A stretch of 64,000 nucleotides of DNA from positions 186,001 to 250,000 of the forward strand of contig CAVOPA010000003.1 of NCBI GenBank assembly GCA_963697705.1, read 5' to 3'. The DNA comes from CAVUCH01 sp963697705 (GTDB lineage Bacteria; Acidobacteriota; Vicinamibacteria; Vicinamibacterales; JAENWD01). A model generated the notes under the pieces. That model saw nothing but the letters and a program-made list of their open reading frames with translations. It ran no database searches and was not told where the DNA came from. Below, one piece after another: positions 1 through 11,099 of this stretch; the first letter of the stretch is position 1; the number at the start of each line of letters is the position of its first letter. Both the position numbers and the translations under genes were made by a program.

Positions 1-1032
1 CTCGGCAACGAGATGGACGGGCCCTGGCAGATCGGGCACATGCCGGCGCGGGCCTACGGCCAGAAGGCGCGTGACACGGCGCAGCAGATTCGCGTGATCG
101 ATCGCAGCCTGCAGCTGATCGCGTGCGGCTCGAGCAACCGGATCATGCCGACGTATCTGATCTGGGACCGCGAGGTGCTGGAGGAGTGCTACGACCAGGT
201 GGACGCAATCTCGCTCCACTGTTACTACGGCAACACGCCGGAGCTCTCCGGCAACAGCACACCGCGCTACCTGGCGATGAATCTGGACATGGAGCTCCAG
301 ATTCACGAGATTGCCGCGGTCTGCGACTACGTGCAGGGCCTCTACAAGTCGCGCAAGCGCCTGTGGCTGTCGTTCGACGAATGGAACGTGTGGTATCGCG
401 CGCGCAGCGGCGCCGCGACCGATGGCGGCCGCACCTTCGCACCCAAGCTGTTGGAGGAAGTGTACAACCTCGAAGACGCGCTGCTCGTGGGCGGCTTCGT
501 CAACTCGCTACTGCGCAAGGCCGACCGTGTGCGCCTGGCATGCCTCGCGCAGATTCTCAACGTGATTGCGCCGCTCGTGACCAACAAAACGTCGGTGCTC
601 CGACAAAGCATCTACTACCCTTACGCCTGGGCGCTGCAGCACGCGCGCGGGCGGGTCCTCGACCTGAAGGTGGAGTCCGAGACCTATCCGATCACGGCGG
701 AGGGACTGCGGGCGGACTTCGCGCGCACGGACCAGGTACCGTTCATCGACGTGACGGCGACCTTCGACCCGAAGGACGGGCACGTCTGCGTGCTCATGCT
801 GAACCGGGATCTCGAGTCGGAGCGCGAGTTGACGCTCGAATGGCGTGACCCCACGCCCACACGGGTGATTCTCTGCGAGACCTTGACCGGCCCGGACGTG
901 AAAGCGTTCAACACGTTCGAGCAGCCGCAGCAGGTGGCGCCCCGGCCTCTCGACCCGCCCCAGGCGGGCTCGAGCATGACGTTCAAGCTCCCGGCCCGTT
1001 CGTACAGCATCGCGCGGATTGCCACGTCGTGA
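1..1032 (+). CDS. alpha-L-arabinofuranosidase, GH51 family (5'-truncated by window edge)
   Basis: The reading frame is open from the first base and ends at TGA 1030-1032, so only the C-terminal 343 residues are present. The window begins inside the GNE motif that carries the GH51 acid/base glutamate (LGNEMDGPWQ). The nucleophile glutamate lies in SFDEWNVWY near residue 126 of the visible part. The rest matches the C-terminal beta-sandwich of GH51, including a DVTATFDPKDG segment. Enzymes of this family release arabinofuranose from arabinan or arabinoxylan. The gene runs towards the convergent LacI-family regulator 14 bp away and is the first of three GH51 genes in the window, which supports a local arabinose-polymer theme. 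No signal peptide can be judged because the N terminus is missing. Confidence 0.9.
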   Translation, partial: LGNEMDGPWQIGHMPARAYGQKARDTAQQIRVIDRSLQLIACGSSNRIMPTYLIWDREVLEECYDQVDAISLHCYYGNTPELSGNSTPRYLAMNLDMELQIHEIAAVCDYVQGLYKSRKRLWLSFDEWNVWYRARSGAATDGGRTFAPKLLEEVYNLEDALLVGGFVNSLLRKADRVRLACLAQILNVIAPLVTNKTSVLRQSIYYPYAWALQHARGRVLDLKVESETYPITAEGLRADFARTDQVPFIDVTATFDPKDGHVCVLMLNRDLESERELTLEWRDPTPTRVILCETLTGPDVKAFNTFEQPQQVAPRPLDPPQAGSSMTFKLPARSYSIARIATS

Positions 1033-1046
1033 TCAGGCCGCAGCAC

Positions 1047-2243
1047 TCATCCCGGCGTTGGCCGTGACGTGGTCGCGGCGCGAGCGCGCGATCGCCGTGG
1101 CGTCGCGTGCCGCGTCTTCGCACCGCCTGCAGACGCGACCCTCGCGATTGCTGGAACCGTCTCGAGATCGACCGGCAGACGCTCGAGCACGAGATCGAGA
1201 TTGCTGCGCATCACGAGATACGGCACCGCGCGCAGGCGCGCGGGCGGCCGTGTGCCGTTCAGAAGGAACTGGTGCAGCGCCTGCAGTGCCAGACGACCCT
1301 GGGTGAGCGGACGCTGGTACACGGTGGCGGCAACCTTCCCGGCGCGAATCCAGCCAACCAGCTCCGGAAACAGGTCTGTCGTCACGACAGTCAGTCCTGG
1401 CAGGCGCCCCTCCTGTTCGGCCGCGCGCAAGACCGGCACCGAGTTGACGGTGCTGATGTAAATCCCCTTCAGGTCGGGATGGGCGCGCAGCACGTCGACT
1501 GCGCGCCGATGCGCTTCCCGTTCGTCGTCGTGTGCCTCGATCACAGGACCGACGGCGAGGCCGCTGTTGGACGCCTCGAGACTCGCCGCGAAGCCGCGCA
1601 GCTTCTCCGCGTGATCCTGCATCGCGAGCCAGCCGGTGAAGAACGCCACCTCCCCACCGGTCGCCAGGAATCTCGCCAGCAGTTCTCCGGCGACGGCTCC
1701 GACGGTGAAGGGGTCCGCCGAGACCGACGTCAGGCGGGGGCTCTCCGGCGCGTCGGTCACGACACAGACGACCGGAATCTGTCGTCGCGCGGCCCTCTCG
1801 AGGTGCGGCGCGAGGGCCGCCGGGTTTCCGGGCGCGATGATGAGGCCGTTGACGCCGTGACGGAGCGCCTGTTCGAACAGCGGAACATCGCCGTCGCCGA
1901 GCCTCGGGTAGGCGTGGAAATCAACGTGCAGCGCCGGCGCAAACGGCGCCGCTGCCTCGCGAATGCCCTCGCGCAGCGAGTCCCAGAACAGTGCAATCCT
2001 GCGGGGCAGGTGAACGCCGATGCGCAGCTGCTTGCGGGACTGGAGGTAGCGAGCCGCGAGATTCGGGCGGTAGCCCAACCCCTCCGCCATGCTGAGGACG
2101 CGCGCCCGCGTCGCCGGACTGACCTCCGGCTTGCCGTGCAGGGCACGGTCGACGGTGCCCGTGGAGATGCCGAGAGCTTTGGCGATGTCTTTGATCCCGA
2201 CCAGCGGAGCAGAGCGCGGCGGAGGGTCCGCGTCGGACGCCAT
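1047..2243 (-). CDS. LacI-family transcriptional regulator
   Basis: The 398-residue product starts with a LacI-type helix-turn-helix (about residues 16-60; IKDIAKALGISTGTVDRALHG, then YRPNLAARYLQSRK, the hinge helix region). A periplasmic-binding-protein-like sugar-sensing domain follows (RIGVHLP to about residue 350). The C-terminal 40 residues are basic, low in complexity and longer than usual for the family. The gene is divergent from the TonB-dependent receptor at 2565, and the intergenic region holds a perfect palindrome with a central CG, the typical LacI-family operator form. It is therefore inferred to repress the receptor and probably the downstream locus in response to a sugar. The ligand is not identifiable; an arabinose- or pectin-derived sugar is suggested by the adjacent GH51 genes. 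The ATG at 2243 is the first plausible start, without a strong Shine-Dalgarno. Confidence 0.9.
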   Translation of the reverse strand: MASDADPPPRSAPLVGIKDIAKALGISTGTVDRALHGKPEVSPATRARVLSMAEGLGYRPNLAARYLQSRKQLRIGVHLPRRIALFWDSLREGIREAAAPFAPALHVDFHAYPRLGDGDVPLFEQALRHGVNGLIIAPGNPAALAPHLERAARRQIPVVCVVTDAPESPRLTSVSADPFTVGAVAGELLARFLATGGEVAFFTGWLAMQDHAEKLRGFAASLEASNSGLAVGPVIEAHDDEREAHRRAVDVLRAHPDLKGIYISTVNSVPVLRAAEQEGRLPGLTVVTTDLFPELVGWIRAGKVAATVYQRPLTQGRLALQALHQFLLNGTRPPARLRAVPYLVMRSNLDLVLERLPVDLETVPAIARVASAGGAKTRHATPRRSRARAATTSRPTPG

Positions 2244-2390
2244 GGCGACGCCATCTTAGCGTGAACGCGGCGTTCGCGCGGGGCGATGCCGTGGTGGACG
2301 AGCGCTGCGGGCGTCCTCGCATTCGAGCCGGCCGACCGAGTGCGGCGCAAATCACAGGGCTGAAATAACTCTAGTGTAAACAAATTAGCC

Positions 2391-2419
2391 TTGACAACGG
2401 CACGTCAGCCGAATACGTT
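2391..2419 (+). promoter_or_regulatory. predicted sigma-70 promoter of the TonB receptor gene
   Basis: TTGACA at 2391-2396 is a perfect -35 hexamer. With a 17-bp spacer it is followed by TACGTT at 2414-2419, a weak -10 (3 of 6 matches). Transcription would start near 2426 and read into the receptor gene at 2565. The rest of the 320-bp lacI/receptor intergenic region shows an AT-rich patch at 2363-2390 and no further gene. Confidence 0.55.
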
Positions 2420-2431
2420 CGCCTTAGCGTA

Positions 2432-2447
2432 CCGTGAACGTTCACGG
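2432..2447. promoter_or_regulatory. LacI-family operator (perfect palindrome)
   Basis: CCGTGAACGTTCACGG is a 16-bp perfect inverted repeat with a central CG step, the hallmark of LacI/GalR-family operators. It lies just downstream of the predicted promoter start site, where a bound repressor would block transcription, and between the divergent regulator gene and the receptor gene. Confidence 0.7.
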
Positions 2448-2564
2448 AACCGGCGCGGGCTAGTTCGAATGCACTAAGGTTCAGCCTCGCGCCTTCCCTT
2501 TTGCGAGGGACGCATCCCGACCGGTTGCGATTCCCTCAACCGTGTCTGGCCTTTGGAGGTTCAG

Positions 2565-5500
2565 ATGACGCGAGTCGCGCCTGTCGCTTTCCGCACGTTG
2601 GCCTCCCTGGTGTGTGTTGCCGCGCTCGGCTCGAGCAGTCCCCTCTTCGCACAGCGCTCGGACAGAGCCACCATCAGCGGCGTCGTGTCGGACGCACAAG
2701 GGTCGCCGGTGCCGGGGGCGACGGTCACCATCAAGAACGAAGAGACGGGTGTGGAGACGACCCATACGACGAACGAGGCCGGCGCATACAACAGCGCTCC
2801 GCTCGTGCTGGGCCGCTACACGGTGACGGTGGATCTGAGTGGGTTCAAGAAGAGCGTGACGTCAGGCATCCTGCTGCAGGGCGGCGATGCGTTCCGAATC
2901 GACGTGACGCTGGAGGTTGGAGCCTTGACGGAGTCGGTCGAGGTCATCGGCGCGTCGGGGCTGAGCGAGACGCGTCCGGACGTGAGCCATACCGTCAATG
3001 AGAAGTACTACAAAGACCTGCCGATCGTGAGCGGCGCCGACGTTCGCCTGGCCGAGTCCGTGCTCCAGATGGAGCCCGGCTACCTCCCGATGAAGCCGAA
3101 CGGCGACCCGATGTTCCGCGGCAGCCAGTTCAATTCGCGGATCAACGGCGGTCAGACGATGGCCACCGAGAACTTCTTCGACGGCGCCGCGTTCGGGTAC
3201 GCGGTCGGGCATCAGCAGAGTCACGAGAGCACGATGCCGGTCGAGTCCGTCAAGGAAGTGAAGGTCATCTCGACGACCTACTCGGCCCAGTACGGCCACA
3301 CCAGCGGTGGATTCATCGAGTACACGAGCAAGTCGGGCACCAACTCGTTCCGTGGCAGTGCGTACGAGTATTTCGCCGACGACGCGTTCCAGAAGAACGG
3401 CATCTTCTCGGAGCAAAGTGGGATCGACAAGAGCTCCGCTGCGCAACGACAATTTCGGGTTCACGCTGGGCGGGCCCGTGGTCCTTCCGAAGTACAACGG
3501 CCGCGACAAGACGTTTTTCTTCACCAATATCGACTACACGAGGATCCGCAGCGGCACGCTGTCAGGGTTCGGCAACACGACGCCGATCGACGCGTTCAAG
3601 AGCGGCGACTTCAGCGCGCTGCTCACCGGCAAGCAGATAGGGGTCGACGCGCTGGGGCGTCCTCTCTTCGAGGGCCAGATCTTCAATCCCGCGACCACCC
3701 GGTTCGTCAACGGCGTGCCGGTCCGCGATCCGTATCCCAACAACCAGATTCCGGCGAACGATCCACAGCGCAGCGTAGTGGCCTCGCATGTCGTGCCGTT
3801 GATGGTGCACCCGGATTTACCCAACGCCCTGACCAACAACGTCGCCGGCAACCCCGCGGGCGACCAGACGTGGGAGCTGGATGCGCGGAACATCATGTTC
3901 CGCATCGACCACAGCTTCACGCCGAAGTTCCGGGCGAGCCACAGCTTCTACTGGAACCATCGGCCCTCCCTCCGCAATTGCGGCGAGGTCGCCGGCTGCA
4001 CCGTCCAGTTCGATCCTGAAACCGAGTCGGCGAAGAACACCGACTACTACGGGAACGGGTTCACCCAGCGTATCTCGACCGCTCACGCCCATCAGCAGTT
4101 CGACTGGATCATCAGCAACAACCTGATGAATCATTCCACGGTCGCCTACGATCGCTGGTTCATGGGCGGAAGCCATCTGGCGGCCGGAGCAAGCTGGCCT
4201 CAGCGGCTGTGGGAAGGAACCAGCTCGCCGACCGGCGGTATTCAAGACACCACGGCTGGTCCGCCCCAACTGAACTTCGCCGGCAATATCCCCTACAACT
4301 CGATCGGCCAGGCCGCCTGGCCGTCGTTCGGGTACCTGGTGAACAACCGCTGGCAGTTCTCCAACGACCTGACGTGGGTGAAAGGCCGCCACTCCCTGAA
4401 GACCGGCTTCGAGTTCCGTTACCACGATTTCCCGTTCCGCGGCTGGGCTGCCGGGGCGGCCGCCGGCAATTTCAACTTCAATCGGCTGGGCACGGCAGGT
4501 TACGACGCCAGCGGCAACAGCCTGGGACCGACGGGCGATCCGTTCGCGTCGTTCCTGCTCGGCCAGGTTCAGAGCGCCAACCAGACGATCCCGGCACTGC
4601 CGACGTTCCGGGAGACGTATTCGGGCATCTGGGTGAACGACGAGTTCAAGGTCTCCGACAAGCTGACCCTGACCCTCGGGATGCGGTTCGACTACCAGTC
4701 GGCCCGCACCGAGACATCGGATCAGTACTCGACGTTCGACCCGAACGCACCCAACCCGGGAGCCGGCAACATTCCGGGGGCGCTGGTGTTCGCCGGGGAA
4801 GGCACGGGGCGGGCCGGCACGCGGAAGTTCGAAGACGTGCCGAAGGATGCCTGGGGGCCTCGCGTGGGCTTCGCCTATCGGATGGGTGACAAGGACGCGG
4901 TGCGCGGCGGCTACGGGATGTACTACGCGCATGTCGCGTTCGATCAGTTCGTCGGACAACCGACGACCGGGTTCCAGGCGAACGCAGCGGCCAACAACGT
5001 GACGAACGGGATCCAGCCGGCCTTCCTCCTGGACCAGGGCTTCCCGGTGCAAAACATCGTTCAGCCACCCTCGCTCGACCCGAGCCAGGCAAACGGCACC
5101 GGCGCCCATCGCGGTCGCCCCGGATGGACTGACGCTGCCGCGCTTCCAGAACTGGTCCGTCACGTACCAGCACGAGCTCACGAGCAACATGATGCTGGAC
5201 GTGTCGTACATCGGCAATCGCGGCTCCCGCCTGAACCACCACTTCGAGCGCGAGGGCGTGAACGCCAACATGAACGATCCGAGCGTTCTGGCACTGGGTA
5301 CTCCCGTGTTGCAGGCGGATATCGATTCAGACCTTGCGCGGAGCGCCGGTATTCCGAAGCCGTATCCGACGTTCACCGGGAACGTGGCGCAGGCCCTCCG
5401 CCAGTGGCCGCAGTATCAGCGCATCCACTGGCGCGGGGTGCCGTTGGGAGAGAGTCAGTACCATGCGTTCCAGACGGTCCTCGAGCGGCGCTTCACGAAG

Positions 5501-6181
5501 GGCCTCCAGGCACGCGTCGGGTACACGTTCTCGCGGCTGAAGAACAACGGCGCCGAGAGCGCCCAGGGCGACAACGGTATCAACGGCGGCGTTCAGAATC
5601 CCGCCAACCCGCTGGAGCGGACCTACAGCGCCGACGACGTACCGCACATCCTGCTCGTCGGGTTCACATGGGAGGTGCCCGGCCCGCAGTCGGGAGTCTC
5701 GCGGAAGTCGTGCTCGGCGGCTGGAACGTCGCCGGGCTGCTCCGCTACGAGAGCGGGCGCCCGCTGAACATCACGATGAACAACGATCTCGGCGGGCTGC
5801 TCTTCAACACCCAGAAGCGGCCCAATCGCAACTCGGGTGCTGACCCGATTGCAGAATCGGGCGACTTCGATCCGTTCACCGACAACTACTTCAACCGGGA
5901 CGCGTGGACGGATCCCGGGCCGCTGCAGTTCGGGAACGCGCCTCAGCGCGACCCCGACGTGCGCGGGTTCGCCACCTACGGTGAGGACATCAACATCTTC
6001 AAGGTGTTCCCGGTCGGAGGGGCGAAGAGTCTGCGCTTCGAGGCGCAGTTCGGCAATATCTTCAACCGCATCGTCTATTGCGATCCGAACCAGAACTGGA
6101 GCTCGCCGGCGTTCGGCACAGGTCAACACCCAGTGCAACACGCCGCGAGCCGTGAATTTTGGATTCCGATTCGACTTCTGA
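2565..6181 (+). CDS. TonB-dependent receptor with carboxypeptidase-regulatory domain (frame broken four times)
   Basis: ATG 2565 follows a good Shine-Dalgarno (TTGGAGG). A signal peptide ends near FAQRSD. A CarboxypepD_reg-like beta-sandwich follows (ISGVVSDAQGSPVPGATVTI), then a plug domain (RGSQFNSRINGG, ENFFDGAAFGY) and a long outer-membrane beta-barrel ending in the aromatic NFGFRFDF before TGA 6181. The total of about 1200 residues is normal for acidobacterial receptors of the SusC-like or oar-like type. The frame changes near 3437, 5100, 5690 and 6120; conserved sequence resumes in another frame each time, so single-base indels are likelier than a dead gene. It probably imports oligosaccharide fragments using TonB energy. 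It is the first gene after the LacI-controlled promoter, and a hairpin terminator follows. Confidence 0.88.
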
Positions 6182-6202
6182 CGGATAATCGCACCATACG
6201 GA

Positions 6203-6255
6203 CTCCGCCCCTCCAGAAGGACCCGGAAGGTCTTTCGAGGGGCGGAGCCATTTTG
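6203..6255 (+). terminator. intrinsic terminator-like hairpin
   Basis: CTCCGCCCCTC at 6203-6213 is complementary to GAGGGGCGGAG at 6237-6247, an 11-bp stem with a further GGACC/GGTCT pairing inside the loop, followed by a short T run (CCATTTT). It lies 21 bp after the receptor stop codon and just before the TPR gene, so the receptor may be transcribed in excess over the downstream genes. Confidence 0.65.
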
Positions 6256-6314
6256 GGATGAGACACTGTGGGCCCGGGCGGCAGCGCCGTCAGTGCCCCA
6301 GAGCGCGACGTGCG

Positions 6315-7973
6315 ATGGCCGCCAGGGACCGCCGACATCTTCGAACCAACTGCTCCCGCCTCATATTGCTGCTCTGCGGCCTTCTGATCCCGGGTCCAGC
6401 GGCCGTGGCCCTCCTCTCGGCCGACGAACAAGGCTCCGCCTCACGTCCACCCGCTGACGGTCTGCCGGACGGGAGTCGGGGGACGACACAGGTCGACGGA
6501 CGCGAACCTCTGCAGAAGGCGGCGGTGCTGGTGCAAGAGGGCCGCCTCGACGAAGCCGATCGACAGGCGCAGATCGCCCTTGCTGACCCAGCGACGCGAG
6601 CCGTCGCGTACTCGATCCTCGGCGGCATTCGGGTTCAGCAGAACAAATTGCCTGCGGGTGTCGGTTTGCTTCGAAAGGCAATCGAGCTAGAACCGGGCCT
6701 CATTGGTGCCCGGCTGACTCTCGCCCAGGTGTACGCCATCCAGGGCAAGGAGCCGCTCGCGGCGGAACTCTACCGTCGCGTCCTCGCGCTGGATCCATCC
6801 AACGCGACTGCCAGGCAGGCTTTGGCGCGTGCGGAGATCGACAAGGGGAACTGCCAGGGTGCACTCACCCTCGCTCGGCCCGTTCTCGACGTGTTCAGGC
6901 AGTCGCCGGAGGGGCTGTCGATGCTCGCCGTGTGTTCCCTGAAATCGGGAGATCGCGCCGCGGTCAGCGACCTGGCCAGCCGCTGGACGCAGCTTCCCGA
7001 TGCGCCGCCGACCGCGACGATTCAATTCGCCCGGTTGCTCCTGCAGGGAGGCGCTCTTGCCGACGGGATCGTGGTCCTCGAGCGAGCGAAGGCGAGCAGC
7101 CCTTCCTCTTACGATCTGGCCATCGCGCTCGGCGGGGCATACGCGCTGAATGGCGATCCGCCGCGGGCGCTCGAGTCCTACGATCTCGCGCTGACGCTCC
7201 AGCCTCAGTCGACCGAGGCGCTGCGACAGGCCGCTGTCGTCGCCGAACGCAACAACGAGCTGGAACGAGCGCTCTCCTACTGGGTGCGTGCGAAGAAGGT
7301 CGAGCCTGGCAACCCTGATATCCTGCTGGGATTCGGCCGTGTCTGTCTGAAGATGGATCTTCTGGAGGACGCGGAGCCGGCCCTGATTGAAGCCGCCCGG
7401 CTGAAGCCCGCGGATCCTGCGGCTCAGTACACGTTGGCCGTCGCCAAGGTCGGCAAGCGCCAGTACGAGGCCGCGCAGGGTCTTCTGGAGCCGCTCGTGG
7501 CGAAGCAGCCGGCGGATCCACAGCTGCAATACGCGCTGGGCACGGTCTTGTACTCGCAGGGACATCTGGACGATGCCGTGGCGCGTCTGAAGGAGAGCGT
7601 CAGGCTGCAGCCCGAGCAACTGCAATCACCGTACTACCTCGCCCTGGTAGCCAGAGACCAGGGACGAGATGCCGACGCCATCCAGATGCTCGACGCTGTG
7701 CTCCAGCGTCATCCCGATCACGCGCCGTCGCACGAGGTGCTGGGCGGATTGCTCATGAACGCACATCGGTACGATGAGGCCGAAGAACATCTGCGGAAGG
7801 CGGTTCGCCTCAATCCAACCGCGGTCAAGGCGAATTATCAGCTGGGATTGCTGCTGACGCGCATGGGTAAGAAAGAAGAGGCCGCCAAACAGCTGGAGCT
7901 GACCAAATCACTCCGCGAGGACGACGAGAAGACCTCGCGTGTGCAGCTTCGGCTGATGGATCCCGAACCATGA
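6315..7973 (+). CDS. exported tetratricopeptide-repeat protein
   Basis: The protein has about 552 residues from ATG 6315, chosen because a hydrophobic signal segment (LILLLCGLLIPGPAAVALL) begins shortly after a basic N terminus. An in-frame ATG at 6258 would add 19 arginine-rich residues. The rest is a string of TPR helices with the classic spacing (ALDPSNATARQALARAEI; LQPQSTEALRQAAV; LNPTAVKANYQLGLLL). No catalytic domain is visible. Its stop overlaps the start of the next TPR gene (ATGA at 7970-7973), so the two are translationally coupled. Between a TonB receptor and CRTAC1 proteins it probably acts as a periplasmic or surface scaffold; the exact role is unknown. Confidence 0.8.
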   Translation: MAARDRRHLRTNCSRLILLLCGLLIPGPAAVALLSADEQGSASRPPADGLPDGSRGTTQVDGREPLQKAAVLVQEGRLDEADRQAQIALADPATRAVAYSILGGIRVQQNKLPAGVGLLRKAIELEPGLIGARLTLAQVYAIQGKEPLAAELYRRVLALDPSNATARQALARAEIDKGNCQGALTLARPVLDVFRQSPEGLSMLAVCSLKSGDRAAVSDLASRWTQLPDAPPTATIQFARLLLQGGALADGIVVLERAKASSPSSYDLAIALGGAYALNGDPPRALESYDLALTLQPQSTEALRQAAVVAERNNELERALSYWVRAKKVEPGNPDILLGFGRVCLKMDLLEDAEPALIEAARLKPADPAAQYTLAVAKVGKRQYEAAQGLLEPLVAKQPADPQLQYALGTVLYSQGHLDDAVARLKESVRLQPEQLQSPYYLALVARDQGRDADAIQMLDAVLQRHPDHAPSHEVLGGLLMNAHRYDEAEEHLRKAVRLNPTAVKANYQLGLLLTRMGKKEEAAKQLELTKSLREDDEKTSRVQLRLMDPEP

Positions 7974-10900
7974 ACCGCTCACGCGCAGTAGTGCTCGGAC
8001 GTACATGGGTCTCGCGCCTGGCCTCGCTGTCGTGCGCTGTCCTTTTCGGTCTCCACGCGACCGTCGCGGTTGCCGCGCAGCAGAGTCGTAAGACGCCGCC
8101 GTCACTCCTGGAGCTCGAGGCCGCTGTCACACGGAGTCCGCGTGATCCCAAGCCGCTGGTGATCCTCGGCCTCGCCTACCTCGACACCAACGATTCTGCG
8201 CGTGCGCTGGATGCGTTTCAGCGCGCCGTGCAGGTGGGCCCGCAGTCGGCGGAGGCGCACAACTGGCTTGGCGTGGCGCTCTCGAGCAAGGCAGACCTTC
8301 CGGCAGCCATCGCGGAGTTCAGGAAGGCCGTCGCACTCGATCCGGAGTACGGGCGAGCCTACTCGAACCTTGGTTCCGCGTTGGCCCAGAGTGGCGACTA
8401 CGCCGAGGCCGTGGAGGTGTTCCAGCGCGCGCTGGCGCTGGAGCCGAACAGCGTCGGCGCCCATCTGAACCTGGGCATGGCGTTGCGCGAGAAAGGGGAC
8501 CTCGAGGCGGCGCTCGAACACCTGAAAGGCGTGGCCGCCGCCGAGCCGAAGCATGCCGGCATTCAGTACGAGCTCGGGCAGACGCTGCGGCAGAACGGCG
8601 ATCTCGCCGCGGCCGCCGCGGCTTTCGAGAAGGCGATTGAGCTCGACCCGGAGCTGCGCGAAGGCTACTACGCGCTGGGCCAGACTCTCAAGCAGCAGAG
8701 CGCGTCCTCACGCAGGGCCCCGCCATCCTCTCCGGGTCCGGCTGATGACCTCGTGAGCCGGGCGCAGGAGGCCATCACCCGCGGCGATCTGAACGCCGCG
8801 CGGGAGCAACTCGAGCGAGGCCGTGCGCGTCGATGACACGCACGCCGGCGCTCATGTCCTGCTCGGGTTCGTTCTGGGCCAGCAGGGTGATTTGCCGTCC
8901 GCCCGCGCTCACCTGGAGCGCGCAGTCGCCCTCCAGCCCGACTCGGCCGAAGCCCACTACAATCTCGGCGTCGCGCTGTGGTATGCCGACGCGAAAGAAC
9001 GGGCGCTTACCGAACTGCGCCAGAGCGTCACGCTGGATCCGGCCGCTGGCGCCAGCCATGCGTTTCTCGGAACCGCGCTTCGCGAGCGTGGGGACCTGCC
9101 CGGGGCGAGGGTGAGCCTGCAGCGCGCGATCGCGGTGATGCCGCCTACGGCTGCCATCTATGTCGACCTGGCGATCACGTTCCTGCGCGCCGGCGAGTTG
9201 GACACGGCGATCGGGCAGTTCGTGGCAGGCTTGAACCTCCCGCCGCCGGCACTGCCCACGCCCGACTGGGACGGCGCCATCGCCGCCCTCCGCACGGCGC
9301 TTGCGGCGGACCCGAAACGGGCCGACGCGTACAACGTGTTGGGCCTGTTGCTGGGCCGCAAAGGCGCGAAGAGCGACGACGTGGCCGCCGCCTTTCGAGA
9401 GGCCATACGGCTGCGGCCGGATTTCGCGGAAGCCCACAATAACCTCGGACTCGTCCTGATCCAGGCGGGTGATGACGAAGGCGGCATCGCGGCATTGCGA
9501 GAGGCCGTCCGCATCGCACCCGACTACGCGGACGCCCGTGCGAATCTGGGTGCGGCGATCACCCCCACCGACGCCGACGCCGCCGTCCAGGAGCTCGAGA
9601 AGGCCGTGGCGCTGGCGCCGTCCTCCGTGAAAGCGAAGTTCAACCTGGGTGTCGCGTACGCGGCGAGTCCGTCCCACGGCTCGGCGAAAGCCATTGAACA
9701 GCTGCGAGCAGTGATAGATCTCGCGCCCACGTTCGCCCGGGCGCATCTCGCGCTCGGCAAAGCGTTGCTTCAGGATGGCAAAGTGCCTGACGCGATCGCG
9801 GCACTTCAGGAGGCCGCACGTCTGGAGCCAACGAGCGGCGAGGCGCATTATCAGCTCGGCCTCGCGCTGGCACGTGCCGGACGGAAGGATGAAGCATCAA
9901 CCGAGCTCAGCAAGGGGCGCGAGCTGATCGCCGCGGCCGATCAGGGCCAGAACGCGACGCTCGATCTGGAGGAAGGGCGCGCGGCGCTCGATCGAGGCGA
10001 CTTCGACACAGCGGTGATGAAGTTTCGACGTGCGAGCCAGCTGCGGCCTCGATCGTCTGACGTTCAGCGGTATCTCGGGACGGCGCTCGAGAAGAAGGGC
10101 GAGACGGAGGCCGCGATCGCTGCGTACCGGCAGGCCGTGGAGCTGAATGCGTCAGACGCCGAGGCGAGCGGGAGCCTCGAACGGCTGACGAAAGCGGCCA
10201 CGCCGCAGCCGGACGCTCGAATCGCGGAGTTCGAACGTCTGATCCGCGAGGGTAAGTTCGCCGAGGTCGAACCCCTGCTCGCCGAGTACGTGACCCAACA
10301 GCCCGGCTCGTCGTGGGGCTGGTACGCCCTCGGCTACAGCCAGTTCGCGCAGCAGAAGATCGGGGCGTCCATCAAGGCGCTCGCAAAATCTCTCGAGCTC
10401 GACCTGAGCAATGCCGAAGCGCACAAGATTCTCGGTCGCAACATGATGATCATCGGGCGGTTCGACGCTGCGCAGATCGAGTTCGAGCAGGGCATCCACT
10501 ACAAACCGGACTCCGCCGAACTCCACTACAACCTGGGCAAGCTGTTCTCCATCCAGGACAACTGGGAGCCTGCACGGAAGGCGTTCGAGGCGGCGATCAC
10601 AATCGATCCCACGTACGTCGAAGCGATCGATGGGCTCGGTCTGGCGCTGGAATCGCTCGGCGACGACGTCGGCGCCGTGGCCACTTACGAGAAAGCGATC
10701 GCGCTCAACGAAGAGCGACACGGCCGATTCAGCAGCCCCTACGTCAATCTGAGCGCCTTCTACAACCGCACCTCGAATCCCGACAAGGCGCTCGAGTACG
10801 CGAAGAAGGCGCTGGCCGTGGACCCCCGCTCGGACGGCGCGCTGTTTCAGAAAGGCCGTGCCGACGAGCGCCAGGGCCGCCTCGACGAGGCGGTCGATGC

Positions 10901-11099
10901 GTTGAACCGCGCGACCTCCATCAACCCGCGCGTGTCGGCGTACTTCTATGTGCTTGCCGGAGTGTACCGGCGCATGGGCTGGACGGAGGAAAGCAAGAAA
11001 GCGCTCGAGATGTTCAAGCGCCTCGATCGCGAGAGCAGCGAGCTCGACAAGAAGCGGCGCGCTGCGGCGTCTGCCCTGCCGGTGGATCGCCAGCAGTGA
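7970..11099 (+). CDS. large exported TPR protein (one frameshift near 8815)
   Basis: ATG 7970 overlaps the previous stop. A signal peptide (SRLASLSCAVLFGLHATVAVAAQQ) is followed by about 25 TPR units. The first frame stops at 8836, but the TPR register continues without loss in the next frame: EQLER, then AVRVDDTHAGAHVLLGF. This indicates one protein of about 1040 residues with a single extra base near 8815, not two genes. The last repeats are around 10950 and a basic tail (KKRRAAASALPVDRQQ) ends at TGA 11097-11099. TPR arrays of this size are protein-interaction scaffolds. The gene is followed with overlap by three CRTAC1 genes, which suggests a multi-protein envelope assembly. No enzymatic motif was found. 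Confidence 0.8.

Noticed and set aside
3817..5376. 519-residue minus-strand frame opposite the TonB receptor
   Set aside because: Antisense to conserved beta-barrel sequence; no start signal or domain.
10313..11095. N-terminal extension of CRTAC1 copy 1 upstream of 11096
   Set aside because: Lies inside the TPR gene in another frame; the Tat signal at 11096 and the ATGA-type overlap define the start.
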